Assembly: GCA_030638785.1 (NCBI GenBank)
Contig: DAOWDY010000227.1
Coordinates: 1 to 7,795, forward strand
Reading direction: 5' to 3'
Source of the DNA: Candidatus Thorarchaeota archaeon
GTDB lineage: Archaea; Asgardarchaeota; Thorarchaeia; Thorarchaeales; Thorarchaeaceae
DNA length: 7,795 nt
In this document: positions 1-6,110 of the stretch, piece after piece
How positions within the stretch are numbered: the stretch's first letter is position 1
Layout of the letters: each line of letters starts with the position of its first letter
Program-made: the position numbers and the translations under genes
The notes under the pieces: generated by a model
Databases searched by the model: none
Seen by the model: only the letters and a program-made list of their open reading frames with translations
Told to the model about the DNA's origin: nothing

Positions 1-25
1 CTTTTGCGAAGCTCTAGGCAGGAAT

Positions 26-766
26 TCACACATAGATGAACTTCTTGTAGTCATCTACTGAGACACGTACTCCTCCAAGTGCAGCAAGGTCACCATCTAC
101 AAGTGCATACTCATCATCTCTACGAATGGCGAGATACTCTGTCTGTCGCTCGAAGGGAATCTCCTCCAGAGTTGACCAGACATCTACACATGTCTGAAGA
201 TCCGCGCGGGCATCGTTGATTCGCTGCTTTAGTTTATCGAGTTCTCCTTTCTCTGGGTAAGTACTGAATCCACCAACTTGTACAGAAACTTGATGGATTT
301 CACGACCACCAGATAGAATCTGTAAATCATTTCCGAGCTTCTTTAGTTTCAAGGCAATCTTAACAAGATCCGGGAATTCCTGCACAGCTGAGATGACACT
401 TTCATGACCAATATAATCAGGTAATGCTAGGTAGAGTGCATGTAGAATGTGTGATTCGATATATTCGCCCCAGATCAAGAGCCGACGAATATCGGTCACC
501 TGCTTATCGACTCCGATTCCCATTGCCTTCTCGACAGCCATTGTTGATACAATTCTGTGAGACGCACTGCAGATAGCACAGATACGACAAGCAATCTCAG
601 GGACCTCAGTATATTCCCTTCCAACAAGGAATGCTTCGAATAATCGAGCACCTTCGTCAACAGACATCTTGACATCTTCAAGCTGTCCGTTCTTGGTGGT
701 TACATAGAGGGAACCATGGCCCTCAACTCTAGCAATGTGTCTTATTTCTATATTCTCAGATGCCAT
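26..766 (-). CDS. hydA: Group 3b [NiFe] hydrogenase (sulfhydrogenase) alpha/large subunit, 3' part out of frame or truncated
   Basis: This is the NiFe-containing catalytic subunit of a cytoplasmic NAD(P)-linked hydrogenase. The 246 residues carry RVEGHG (13-18), the first nickel-binding motif RICAICSASH (61-70, with C63 and C66 as expected Ni ligands and H70), and GGREIHQ (153-159) followed by VGGF (164-167). All match the N-terminal half of archaeal group 3b large subunits. The start ATG overlaps the TAA of the small-subunit gene (TAATG, 764-768), implying coupled translation. A possible ribosome binding site, AAGGAG, lies 11 bases upstream at 778-783. Family members are about 430 residues, so the C-terminal half with the second CxxC motif (DPCxxC) is missing. 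The frame ends at TGA (26-28) with TAG four codons later, whereas the neighbouring frame reads EFLPRASQK to the edge, resembling the family's continuation. I judge this a frameshift near the edge rather than a naturally short protein. Family call is confident; the 3' end is not. Confidence 0.9.
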   Translation of the reverse strand: MASENIEIRHIARVEGHGSLYVTTKNGQLEDVKMSVDEGARLFEAFLVGREYTEVPEIACRICAICSASHRIVSTMAVEKAMGIGVDKQVTDIRRLLIWGEYIESHILHALYLALPDYIGHESVISAVQEFPDLVKIALKLKKLGNDLQILSGGREIHQVSVQVGGFSTYPEKGELDKLKQRINDARADLQTCVDVWSTLEEIPFERQTEYLAIRRDDEYALVDGDLAALGGVRVSVDDYKKFIYV

Positions 767-1542
767 TAGAATGTCAACTCCTTGAATGCTGGCATTTCAG
801 CCGTTGATGGGCAATACTTCAGGAATCTCCGTTTAATCTCCTCAGGGGTCGCACCTAGTTCTTTCAAAATCTTGAACTCTGCACCCCAGTTGACTTGTGC
901 AACAGGTCCTCTACATCCCTCGCAGACAGCACCATTAGTTGGACACAGTGCATCACATCCTGCTTGAGTGACAGGCCCCATGCAGAACTTGTCCTCGTTT
1001 ATGAGGCAAGCATTCTCTCGAATCTTGCATTCGTAGCAGACAGAATAGTTTGGTACGAAAGGTGTTTTTCCAATTGCTATTGCCTTTACTGCCTCAACAA
1101 ATTCGTTCTTGTCCATTGGACAGCCAGGCAATTCTGCGTCTACCTTTACATAATGAGACACTGGCATTATCTTTTCTAGAACATCTAGGTGTTCTGTCTT
1201 CTCGCCATAGACTATTTCCTGCATTGCCTCAACATCAAGCACATTTCTCATAGCAGGAAGTCCACCATGAGTTGCACATGCACCGATTGCAACGAGGAGT
1301 CCTGAATTCTCTCGAATTTTCTTAATTCTCTCAATCTCTGATTCCTTTGCAATGGAGCCTTCAACAATGGCAATATCCCATGGACCGGGGGAGTTCTCAC
1401 TCTTTGCCATGACCCAGGTGGTAATGTCGACAAGTCCAAGAATATCAAGTAGATAATCCTCGAGGTTCAAAATGTTCAATTGACAGCCTGCGCAACCTGT
1501 GAATCCGAAGATACCTACCGTTGGTTTTCCGCTTTTACCCAT
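766..1542 (-). CDS. hydD: Group 3b [NiFe] hydrogenase (sulfhydrogenase) delta/small subunit
   Basis: This is the Fe-S electron-transfer subunit that pairs with the NiFe large subunit and relays electrons towards the diaphorase. It has 258 residues, normal for the family. The N-terminus has GFTGCAGC (13-20) with C17 and C20. GACATHGG (87-94) gives C89 and PGCPM (139-143) gives C141, which together form the proximal [4Fe-4S] site. A second cysteine-rich part (C169, C172, C179, C187, C196, C200, C207, C210) fits two further clusters. There is no twin-arginine signal, so the protein is cytoplasmic. The start at 1542 is chosen because TAGGAGGT lies 6 bases upstream and the conserved GKPTVGIFGFTGC region begins right after it. 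A longer frame reaching 1662 would overlap the gamma gene by about 110 bases with sequence unlike the family. The stop overlaps the large-subunit start by one base. Confidence 0.95.
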   Translation of the reverse strand: MGKSGKPTVGIFGFTGCAGCQLNILNLEDYLLDILGLVDITTWVMAKSENSPGPWDIAIVEGSIAKESEIERIKKIRENSGLLVAIGACATHGGLPAMRNVLDVEAMQEIVYGEKTEHLDVLEKIMPVSHYVKVDAELPGCPMDKNEFVEAVKAIAIGKTPFVPNYSVCYECKIRENACLINEDKFCMGPVTQAGCDALCPTNGAVCEGCRGPVAQVNWGAEFKILKELGATPEEIKRRFLKYCPSTAEMPAFKELTF

Positions 1543-1548
1543 AATGAT

Positions 1549-1556
1549 ACCTCCTA
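1549..1556 (-). promoter_or_regulatory. Shine-Dalgarno site of the small-subunit gene, fused to the gamma stop codon
   Basis: The minus strand reads TAGGAGGT, with a 6-base gap to the ATG at 1542. The first three bases are the TAG stop of the gamma gene, so a ribosome ending gamma sits on the site that starts the small subunit. This decides the start of the small subunit at 1542. Confidence 0.85.
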
Positions 1557-2402
1557 GATGCTCTCCTGTAGGCGTTCTGCTTCGAAGTAAGTGAACACTG
1601 GACCATCCATGCAAGTTAGTTTGTGACCTACCTGACAGTGAGCGCACTTCCCAATTCCACACTTCATTCGCCGCTCTAAAGAGAGGAAGATCTCATCACG
1701 TGCAAAGCCAAGGTTAAGGAGGTCTCTCACCACGAATTTGTACATCACAGGAGGACCACAGATCAGAGCCATAGATTCTTTCGAATCGACTAAGCATTTT
1801 TTGAATAGCGTTGTTACAACTCCAACGTTGCCTTCCCATGTGTCATTTCCTTGGTCAACAGTTTGGAGGACCTCAAAGTCAGGAATTTTCGACCACGTTT
1901 TTTCTAGCTCATCGACAAATACACGTTCTTCAGGATTACGAGATCCATAAAGAATTGTCACCTTACCGAAATCATCACGTCTGTCAGCAACATAGTTGAT
2001 TACTGAACGTAGTGGAACTAAGCCAATGCCGCCAGCAACAAATAGTAAGTTATGCCCTTTCAACTTGTTAATTGGAAAGCCATTCCCGTAAGGTCCGCGT
2101 ATACCAACTTTGTCACCTATCTCTAGCTTGTGCATAGCTGCTGTGAGATCACCAGTGTTTCGGACGCCCAACTGCAGGACTCCCTTCCTGGTTGGTGTAG
2201 AAGAGATAGAGAAAGGAGCTTCTCCAATCCCGAATATACTAAGTTGTACAAACTGCCCAGGTATGTATGTGAATAGATCGCGGACTTCCTGATTGTCGAA
2301 TACAAACTCAAAGAGGATTTCATATTCAGTCATCTTGGTTTTCTTGACGAGTTTTGCAATGTCTGGTACGTATTCGTTGTCTCTCTTAACTTGAATCTGC
2401 AT
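1554..2402 (-). CDS. hydG: Sulfhydrogenase gamma subunit, FAD/NAD(P)-binding diaphorase
   Basis: This flavoprotein passes electrons between the hydrogenase Fe-S chain and NAD(P)(H). The 282-residue product has the ferredoxin-NADP reductase / dihydroorotate dehydrogenase PyrK-like layout. The FAD domain (about 15-112) contains PGQFVQL (48-54), APFSISSTP (62-70) and GPYGNGF (103-109). The nucleotide-binding domain follows, with VAGGIGLVPLRS (122-133) and ICGPPVMY (214-221). A C-terminal [2Fe-2S] site is formed by C248, C253, C256 and C264 (CGIGKCAHC and then C before MDGPVF). Its start is 3 bases past the stop of the beta gene and is preceded by GGGAGGT at good spacing. Its stop TAG is part of the ribosome binding site of the small-subunit gene. 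PyrK of pyrimidine synthesis is a close relative, but the hydrogenase neighbours settle the assignment. Confidence 0.95.
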   Translation of the reverse strand: MQIQVKRDNEYVPDIAKLVKKTKMTEYEILFEFVFDNQEVRDLFTYIPGQFVQLSIFGIGEAPFSISSTPTRKGVLQLGVRNTGDLTAAMHKLEIGDKVGIRGPYGNGFPINKLKGHNLLFVAGGIGLVPLRSVINYVADRRDDFGKVTILYGSRNPEERVFVDELEKTWSKIPDFEVLQTVDQGNDTWEGNVGVVTTLFKKCLVDSKESMALICGPPVMYKFVVRDLLNLGFARDEIFLSLERRMKCGIGKCAHCQVGHKLTCMDGPVFTYFEAERLQESI

Positions 2403-2405
2403 TTT

Positions 2406-3467
2406 CTAACCTCCCGTGACAGTCGGTGAAGACGCCCAATAGTCTTGGAGTCTATGTAAAACATCTTTGATACTGATACCTGCAGGGCAGGCCTCGATAC
2501 ACCGGCCACATCCGGTACATGCAATTTCTCCATGATCGTGGATGGCGGCTCTGAATTTGTGATAGAATCTATATTTCAAACGTGAAGGAGGATGTCCTCG
2601 AAAATTGTGATTACCTGCAACCAATGCAAAGTCATGGAAAAGGCAAGTATCCCATTTTCTTGTTCTTTCAACCGTTGAGAGGGACAGGTCGACATCATCC
2701 TCGACATCAAAACAGTAGCATGTGGGACATGTCATTGCGCATGAGCCACAATTCATGCATAACTCTCCTAATTCATCCCAAATCTCATCGTCCCAAGCCA
2801 TGTCGAGAGTTTCATGAATATAATCGAGATATAGTTCATCGGGATGATTCTCATGCTTCTTCCTTAGAGCAGTCTTGAAAAGATCATTATCCCCAATACT
2901 TGTTTCTGAGAAAAGCTCAGGCGCATAGGTAATAATTCTATCACCTTTCGGGGTGCCCACGTGTACATAGTAATGAGTATCAGACACTTCTGTCAAAAAT
3001 AGGTCGTATCCTTCAAAGACATAGTTCTTGTCCACGGACCTACAGAAACCATATTTACACGGCGAAATACAATTGAGTCCCACTATAGTCGTGTTCTCAC
3101 GATTTGAGGCATAGTAAACATCTTGATATTTGCCTCCGAATACTTTGTCAAGAAACAGTATCCCGTTGATATCGCAAGCATGGACACCGAAGAGAATACG
3201 AGGTGTATCCATTGTGGACTCATTCGCAGTATCCTCTAGTGTCGTTTCTTTTAGACCCACTCTCATTAACACCTGTCTATTGGGAGTGAGGTATTTCTTA
3301 GGTGACATAATCGTGGAGTCATAGTCAAGGTCAAGCTTTGAAACATCATCCAATTTGTCGAACACATGTGATGTGCGTCGAGGTACTGGACCATAGACTT
3401 CATACTTTTCCTTGAGGGTCTCAACGAGTTTAGGGATCTCATCTTTTCGAATGGTATAAGTCGGCAT
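2406..3467 (-). CDS. hydB: Sulfhydrogenase beta subunit, 4Fe-4S dicluster protein
   Basis: This is the Fe-S subunit of the group 3b hydrogenase, thought to take part in electron transfer and sulfur/polysulfide reduction in Pyrococcus. The product is 353 residues. The N-terminal part has PKKYLTP (56-62) and FGVHACDINGI (93-103), both typical of sulfhydrogenase beta / anaerobic sulfite reductase A-like proteins. Additional cysteines (C133, C137, C142) follow. Two ferredoxin-type [4Fe-4S] motifs are clear: CMNCGSCAMTCP (237-248) and CTGCGRCIEACP (317-328). Between them RKWDTCLF (270-277) and LVAGNHNFR (282-290) are further family hallmarks. It is the first gene of the operon. An in-frame TGA lies 6 bases upstream of the ATG, which fixes the start. 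The ribosome binding site is weak (AGGATT, 3476-3481). Its last codons supply the strong Shine-Dalgarno site of the gamma gene. Confidence 0.95.
   Translation of the reverse strand: MPTYTIRKDEIPKLVETLKEKYEVYGPVPRRTSHVFDKLDDVSKLDLDYDSTIMSPKKYLTPNRQVLMRVGLKETTLEDTANESTMDTPRILFGVHACDINGILFLDKVFGGKYQDVYYASNRENTTIVGLNCISPCKYGFCRSVDKNYVFEGYDLFLTEVSDTHYYVHVGTPKGDRIITYAPELFSETSIGDNDLFKTALRKKHENHPDELYLDYIHETLDMAWDDEIWDELGELCMNCGSCAMTCPTCYCFDVEDDVDLSLSTVERTRKWDTCLFHDFALVAGNHNFRGHPPSRLKYRFYHKFRAAIHDHGEIACTGCGRCIEACPAGISIKDVLHRLQDYWASSPTVTGG
2409..2415 (-). promoter_or_regulatory. Shine-Dalgarno site of the gamma gene inside the end of the beta gene
   Basis: The minus strand reads GGGAGGT, 6 bases before the gamma ATG at 2402. 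It is encoded by the last two glycine codons of the beta gene (ending VTGG), plus the preceding base, just before the TAG stop. It supports the gamma start and translational coupling of beta and gamma. Confidence 0.85.
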
Positions 3468-3571
3468 TAACCATCAATCCTATGTCAACGGGCGCTCCGG
3501 TTGCAATCTTTTGTAAGATAACTCTTGAGGAATCGCACCAGCACATATTAGGAAGAATAGTGTCGGTTTTC

Positions 3572-3579
3572 GATATAAC
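3572..3579 (-). promoter_or_regulatory. Possible TATA box for the hydrogenase operon
   Basis: The minus strand reads GTTATATC about 105 bases upstream of the beta-subunit start. It is the best TATA-like match in the divergent region in this orientation. If used, transcription would start near 3548 and leave a leader of about 80 bases. No convincing BRE precedes it, so this is a weak prediction from base pattern alone. Confidence 0.25.
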
Positions 3580-3613
3580 TGAGACTGATATGGAATGTTT
3601 TCAGTCATATCTC

Positions 3614-3647
3614 TGTTATTTACAATAACAATCGTTATTGCTAATAA
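3614..3647. repeat. Four alternating AT-rich half-sites at 9-10 bp spacing (candidate operator)
   Basis: The plus strand holds TGTTATT (3614-3620), AATAACA (3624-3630), GTTATTG (3634-3640) and AATAA (3643-3647). Arms 1 and 2 are perfect inverted copies (7 bp, 3-base gap). CAATAAC (3623-3629) and GTTATTG (3634-3640) are also perfect inverted copies (7 bp, 4-base gap). TTATT (3635-3639) and AATAA (3643-3647) pair again (3-base gap). Arm starts lie 10, 10 and 9 bases apart, about one helical turn, so all half-sites would face the same side of the DNA. This looks like a binding site for a dimeric or cooperative regulator between two divergent genes. The role is inferred, and low-complexity AT sequence makes chance partly possible. 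Confidence 0.5.
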
Positions 3648-3731
3648 GAATTGAAGGTTGTAATCAAAATCGAGTTGAATTCTATAGGCCTTCTTAACAG
3701 ATGATACCTTACAATATTCTGTGGTAAAAAG

Positions 3732-4208
3732 ATGTCATTAGAGAATACAATCGATACATGTCTGCCCATTTGTGACCTAAATCCTAAACTGAGATTTGTA
3801 TCCGTCAAATTCAAAGTCATTAGACTAGTCAAATCCCGTCAGGTTAAGTCGAAGAGAACTGGGAAGATTCTGCTTGTATCTGATGCCATAGTTGCAGATG
3901 CTACTGCCAAAGTTACGCTTACACTATGGAATGAAGATGTTGACTCGCTCATTGAGGGTCGATGGTATGAATTGAGATTGGGACGATTGGAAATGTACGA
4001 TGAGGCGATGAAGCTCTCTAGAGGATTCTCAGGAAAATTCATCCCAATTAGCGACTGTTTTGACACTATTAATCTCTCTCTTAACATGAGTAAACCCTTC
4101 ATGGGACAACCTCCTCGTCGAAAGAGAGAGCGATCCAAAGAGGGAAGAACCTTCCAGGGCATCCCTGGAAGGGACCAGCGAGGATATTGTAGCAATAAGG
4201 AATTCTGA
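3732..4208 (+). CDS. Single OB-fold ssDNA-binding protein, RPA/SOSS-B1-like, with basic tail
   Basis: This is likely a small single-stranded nucleic-acid-binding protein acting in replication, repair or RNA binding. The 158-residue product has one OB fold (about 20-107). The diagnostic stretch is VSDAIVADATAKVTLTLWNE (49-68), then LIEGRWYELRLG (73-84), and KLSRGFSGKFIPI (94-106). This matches the pattern of archaeal RPA-type and eukaryotic hSSB1/SOSS-B proteins (VaDxTgxixxxxWdd, G, laxG, G). A tail (121-158) follows that is rich in Arg/Lys, including PPRRKRERSK (127-136), and could add nucleic-acid affinity. There are no zinc-finger cysteine pairs. An in-frame TGA at 3702-3704 with no start between fixes the ATG. 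No good Shine-Dalgarno site is visible, so a leaderless transcript is possible. It is the only plus-strand gene. The exact biological role cannot be told from sequence. Confidence 0.8.
   Translation: MSLENTIDTCLPICDLNPKLRFVSVKFKVIRLVKSRQVKSKRTGKILLVSDAIVADATAKVTLTLWNEDVDSLIEGRWYELRLGRLEMYDEAMKLSRGFSGKFIPISDCFDTINLSLNMSKPFMGQPPRRKRERSKEGRTFQGIPGRDQRGYCSNKEF
4150..4172 (-). terminator. Perfect 10-bp hairpin; candidate terminator of the peptidase gene within the end of the OB-fold gene
   Basis: Arms CCTTCCAGGG (4150-4159) and CCCTGGAAGG (4163-4172) are exact inverted copies around a 3-base loop, CAT. Read on the minus strand, the stem begins about 40 bases after the peptidase stop and is followed by a pyrimidine-rich run (TTCTTCCCTCTTT), as at an intrinsic terminator. 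It also lies in the coding sequence of the OB-fold gene, encoding part of its tail (around FQGIPG). The structure is certain from sequence; the terminator role is inferred. Confidence 0.5.
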
Positions 4209-4220
4209 GTTCTCAGAGTT
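4201..4220. terminator. Inverted repeat spanning the two convergent stop codons
   Basis: The arms AATTCTGAG (4201-4209) and CTCAGAGTT (4212-4220) pair except at one position, around a 2-base centre. The TGA stop of the OB-fold gene (4206-4208) and the TGA stop of the peptidase gene (complement at 4213-4215) sit symmetrically in the two arms. It may help end transcription from both sides. The U-tract on either side is poor, so the terminator function is weakly supported. Confidence 0.4.
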
Positions 4221-6069
4221 TCCTCTCGAAGAAGTCTACCAGATACTTGCTGGTTTGTATTCGCTGGACCACATCCAGAGACCCATGTCCTTCGTCAGTT
4301 AGAAGTACATACTCGAAATCTTCACCCTCTTTCTTACCCAATTCAACGAGACGATCTCTGAACAGTTCAGCCTGCTCGAGAGGACATCTTGGATCATTTT
4401 CAGCGTGAATTATTTGCAAGGTTGCGGTCATATTCTCTACAAAGTTAATTGCACTACGATCTTCCCATAGATCACGTACCTCTTGAGTTTCAGGTTTTCC
4501 CATCTGTTCTTCAAGAACATAAGAGAGAGCGGGAAATGTTTCCAGACATTTGCTATGCAGATGTTTCAGGGATGAGATTCCCACATATGCAGATGCTGCC
4601 TTCCAGAGTTTGGGTTTCTTTGTAACTGCTATGTAAGTCATATATCCTCCATAACTACCACCAAAAATCCCTATTCGGTGGGGGTCCACATAATCAAGAC
4701 CTTGCAGATAACGTGCACCTGCTTCGATGTCTTCCAAATCTTTGCCACCCCAATCGTTTAGACATGCGTCTCTAAACTCTACGCCATATCCTGTAGATCC
4801 TCTAACATTGGGAAGTAACACAACAAAGCCTCTATCAACAAGAACTTGGTACATCTCAGCAAATACACGAGAATAGTGGATTGTTGGTCCACCATGAGGA
4901 ATCACGATTGCAGGAAGTTTTCTGTCAGGTTGCAAACTCTTCGGTTTGTAAAGGATTGCATGAATAGTCACACCATTCGACTGATAGTTCACATATTCAT
5001 CAGGATGAAAATCGTCAGGGGAGTACCTTCCATATTCTGCTGGAATTACTTCATCGAAAGAGTGGCTTGGAAGGTCATACAATAAGAAACGCATCCGGTG
5101 GGTTGAGTCCTGATGACCGACGACCAATTGCTTTCCGTCTGCAGTCGTATATAGAGCTCCAGCAGTTCCTTCAGGAATCTTAAGGAGTGTTTCTCTTCCA
5201 GTCTCAATCTCATAAAGAAGGAGCTTCATTTCAGCATGGATATCTCTCTTTACAACAATGTGTTTTCCATCACCGGTGAACGCTATAGGTGTTTCAGGAG
5301 TATTTAGATTGCCAAACCACTTTACTTCTTGAGAATTCATGAAGTAGACACCTGCTTGTTCCGATCCTGCATGATCTGATTGAATCAGAAGCATTGTCCC
5401 ATCACGTGACCAATCTATTGCGATTTCCTGAGAACCTTCTTTGACTGAGAAGAGCATCTTCCCATCGGACCCATCCTTACGTACAATCCATATGTCCACA
5501 TTCTGGAGGTTCTCATATTCATTGGCAGCATATACAATGAATTCATCATCTGGAGAAGTTCTATAACCCCACCAGAAAGCCACGGGTCTGGCATGGTTTG
5601 TAAGCTGTACGACATCCGAGCCATCAGTATTCATACCAAATAGCTGATTTATACCTCCAGCCCTATCGGATGAGAAGACTATCCATGTACCATCATGACT
5701 AACTTCTCCTAAGCTATCCTGAGATTCAGGCGTGTCAGTCAATTGGGTAACTTTTCCATCAGGAACAGTTACTGAGAATATGTTGTTCTTCTCATTACCG
5801 GGGATGGGATCCTTGCCAAATAGGATGTAAGAATCATCGGGAGCCCATTTATGATAATCAACTGGTGATGCGGGATAGTCGCCATCGGTTAATTGAGAGA
5901 ACTCCATCGTTTCTAAGTTTAGTAAGAATAACTCAGAGCGCCCAGTTTTATTCGATACATATGCAATTTGTCTGCTAGACCTTCCTGGTGTACCTGCCAT
6001 TTGTATTGATAGAGACACAAGTTCTTCTAACGAGATTTTTCCATTCTTCTCTTCACTCTTCGGTGCCAT
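4213..6069 (-). CDS. S9-family serine peptidase (prolyl oligopeptidase / acylaminoacyl-peptidase type)
   Basis: This is a cytoplasmic peptidase predicted to cleave short peptides or remove N-terminal blocked residues. The 618-residue product is normal for archaeal/bacterial S9C members. Residues about 30-345 form a beta-propeller of TolB/WD40-like repeats, for example IAYVSNKTGRSELFLLNL (35-52), WIVFSSDRAGGINQLFGMN (129-147) and IAIDWSRDGTMLLIQSD (216-232). The alpha/beta-hydrolase domain (about 360-618) contains PHGGP (391-395) for the oxyanion hole and NVRGSTGYG (421-429). GGSYGG (470-475) holds nucleophile S472, and HAENDPRCP (555-563) has the likely acid D559. DEGHG (592-596) has the catalytic H595. 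No signal peptide or membrane segment is visible. It has its own candidate promoter (TATA at 6111-6118) and ends 4 bp from the convergent OB-fold gene. The family is clear; substrate choice between acylpeptide hydrolase and dipeptidyl peptidase types is not. Confidence 0.93.
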   Translation of the reverse strand: MAPKSEEKNGKISLEELVSLSIQMAGTPGRSSRQIAYVSNKTGRSELFLLNLETMEFSQLTDGDYPASPVDYHKWAPDDSYILFGKDPIPGNEKNNIFSVTVPDGKVTQLTDTPESQDSLGEVSHDGTWIVFSSDRAGGINQLFGMNTDGSDVVQLTNHARPVAFWWGYRTSPDDEFIVYAANEYENLQNVDIWIVRKDGSDGKMLFSVKEGSQEIAIDWSRDGTMLLIQSDHAGSEQAGVYFMNSQEVKWFGNLNTPETPIAFTGDGKHIVVKRDIHAEMKLLLYEIETGRETLLKIPEGTAGALYTTADGKQLVVGHQDSTHRMRFLLYDLPSHSFDEVIPAEYGRYSPDDFHPDEYVNYQSNGVTIHAILYKPKSLQPDRKLPAIVIPHGGPTIHYSRVFAEMYQVLVDRGFVVLLPNVRGSTGYGVEFRDACLNDWGGKDLEDIEAGARYLQGLDYVDPHRIGIFGGSYGGYMTYIAVTKKPKLWKAASAYVGISSLKHLHSKCLETFPALSYVLEEQMGKPETQEVRDLWEDRSAINFVENMTATLQIIHAENDPRCPLEQAELFRDRLVELGKKEGEDFEYVLLTDEGHGSLDVVQRIQTSKYLVDFFERKL

Positions 6070-6078
6070 GATAAATTC

Positions 6079-6093
6079 CCCGTACGAAACGGG
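6079..6093 (-). promoter_or_regulatory. Small hairpin/dyad at the predicted transcription start of the peptidase gene
   Basis: CCCGT (6079-6083) and ACGGG (6089-6093) on the plus strand are inverted copies with a 5-base loop. The site lies 18-32 bases downstream of the TATA-like element and 10-24 bases before the ATG at 6069. It would overlap the start point or the leader, as an operator or a leader hairpin. The arms are short, so chance is possible. Confidence 0.3.
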
Positions 6094-6110
6094 ATGAACA
6101 GATGAGGTTC

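Larger units (their letters stand above)
3468..3731. promoter_or_regulatory. Divergent intergenic region between hydrogenase operon and OB-fold gene
   Basis: These 264 bases separate the minus-strand hydrogenase operon from the plus-strand OB-fold gene and must hold both promoters. It is AT-rich and has no reading frame I would call a gene. Visible contents are the TATA-like element at 3572-3579 and the alternating half-sites at 3614-3647. No clear TATA box at the right distance, and no strong ribosome binding site, was found for the OB-fold gene. Confidence 0.7.

Noticed and set aside
26..28. In-frame TGA as a selenocysteine codon in the hydrogenase large subunit
   Set aside because: Selenocysteine in [NiFe]/[NiFeSe] hydrogenases replaces a cysteine of the C-terminal nickel motif, not this region, and a TAG stop follows four codons later in the same frame.
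782..1253. Several plus-strand open frames opposite the small-subunit gene
   Set aside because: They are shadows of a strongly conserved hydrogenase gene and show no domain or ribosome site of their own.
1543..1662. A longer small-subunit frame starting at 1662
   Set aside because: It would overlap the gamma gene by about 110 bases, the extra 40 residues do not look like the family, and a perfect Shine-Dalgarno site sits before the ATG at 1542.
3583..3606. Inverted repeat GACTGA / TCAGTC with a 12-base gap in the divergent region
   Set aside because: The arms are only 6 bp with a long gap and do not extend, so chance is likely; the array at 3614-3647 is the stronger signal.
3839..4195. 118-codon open frame antisense to the OB-fold gene
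   Set aside because: It lies opposite a gene with a clear conserved domain, and its translation shows no recognisable domain.
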